Assembly: GCA_002325645.1 (NCBI GenBank)
Contig: DCSN01000031.1
Coordinates: 1-12,730, forward strand
Source of the DNA: Pseudanabaena sp. UBA1465
GTDB taxonomy: Bacteria > Cyanobacteriota > Cyanobacteriia > Pseudanabaenales > Pseudanabaenaceae
Length of the DNA stretch: 12,730 nucleotides
Direction: 5' to 3'
Below are positions 12,703 through 12,730 of the stretch, piece after piece (within the stretch, counting starts at the first letter, position 1; the number at the start of each line of letters is the position of its first letter). The position numbers and the translations under genes were made by a program. The notes beneath the pieces were generated by a model. That model did not search any database. It was not told the origin of the DNA and was given only the letters and a program-made list of their open reading frames with translations.

Positions 12703-12730
12703 TTGTAACGACTATTCTTTGGGTGGGAAG

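Noticed and set aside
12703..12730. Possible 3' end of a minus-strand gene at the right edge
   Set aside because: All three minus frames stop within 40 bases (for example a frame ending FPPKE), and 28 bases are too few to support any coding call.

Overview
The window looks like chromosomal DNA of a filamentous, Pseudanabaena-like cyanobacterium. It is AT-leaning, and I counted about 19 copies of the HIP1 octamer GCGATCGC, nearly all inside genes. The gene set is typically cyanobacterial: an ABC1/UbiB kinase with two C-terminal membrane helices, a ComFB-domain protein, and an sbpA-cysT-cysW sulfate-uptake operon. The genus is an inference from style; the phylum is well supported.

Layout: positions 1-341 hold hairpins and a candidate 24-residue peptide gene with a very strong ribosome binding site, facing ychF (minus strand, 379-1470) across a shared bidirectional terminator. 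Next on the minus strand is an unrecognised coiled-coil protein (1757-2458). A 353-base divergent spacer then leads to a run of plus-strand genes: an AarF/UbiB-type kinase (2812-4506), a protein with two ComFB modules (4796-6052), malQ 4-alpha-glucanotransferase (6171-7700), and a CNNM/CorC-type membrane protein with CBS domains (7851-9194). A 441-base gene-free stretch (9195-9635) holds what looks like a decayed, miniature IS200/IS605-type element with a structured 3' part. The sulfate operon follows: sbpA (9642-10820), cysT (10832-11692) and cysW (11685-12572), closed by a strong terminator. No cysA follows inside the window.

The plus-strand genes before the sulfate operon are mostly separated by terminators and look like single-gene units rather than one pathway. 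The three sulfate genes do work together: a lipoprotein captures sulfate and passes it to the CysT/CysW channel, which needs a CysA ATPase encoded elsewhere.

The most unusual feature is between the genes. Almost every spacer carries one or two long, near-perfect palindromes (10-21 bp arms, usually a 3-base loop). Many act as terminators, but some sit where none is expected. Several lie next to a short recurring core containing TAGGACA. Two copies of a 54-base version of this core (44/54 identical, inverted) flank the coiled-coil gene. This looks like a dispersed palindromic repeat family.
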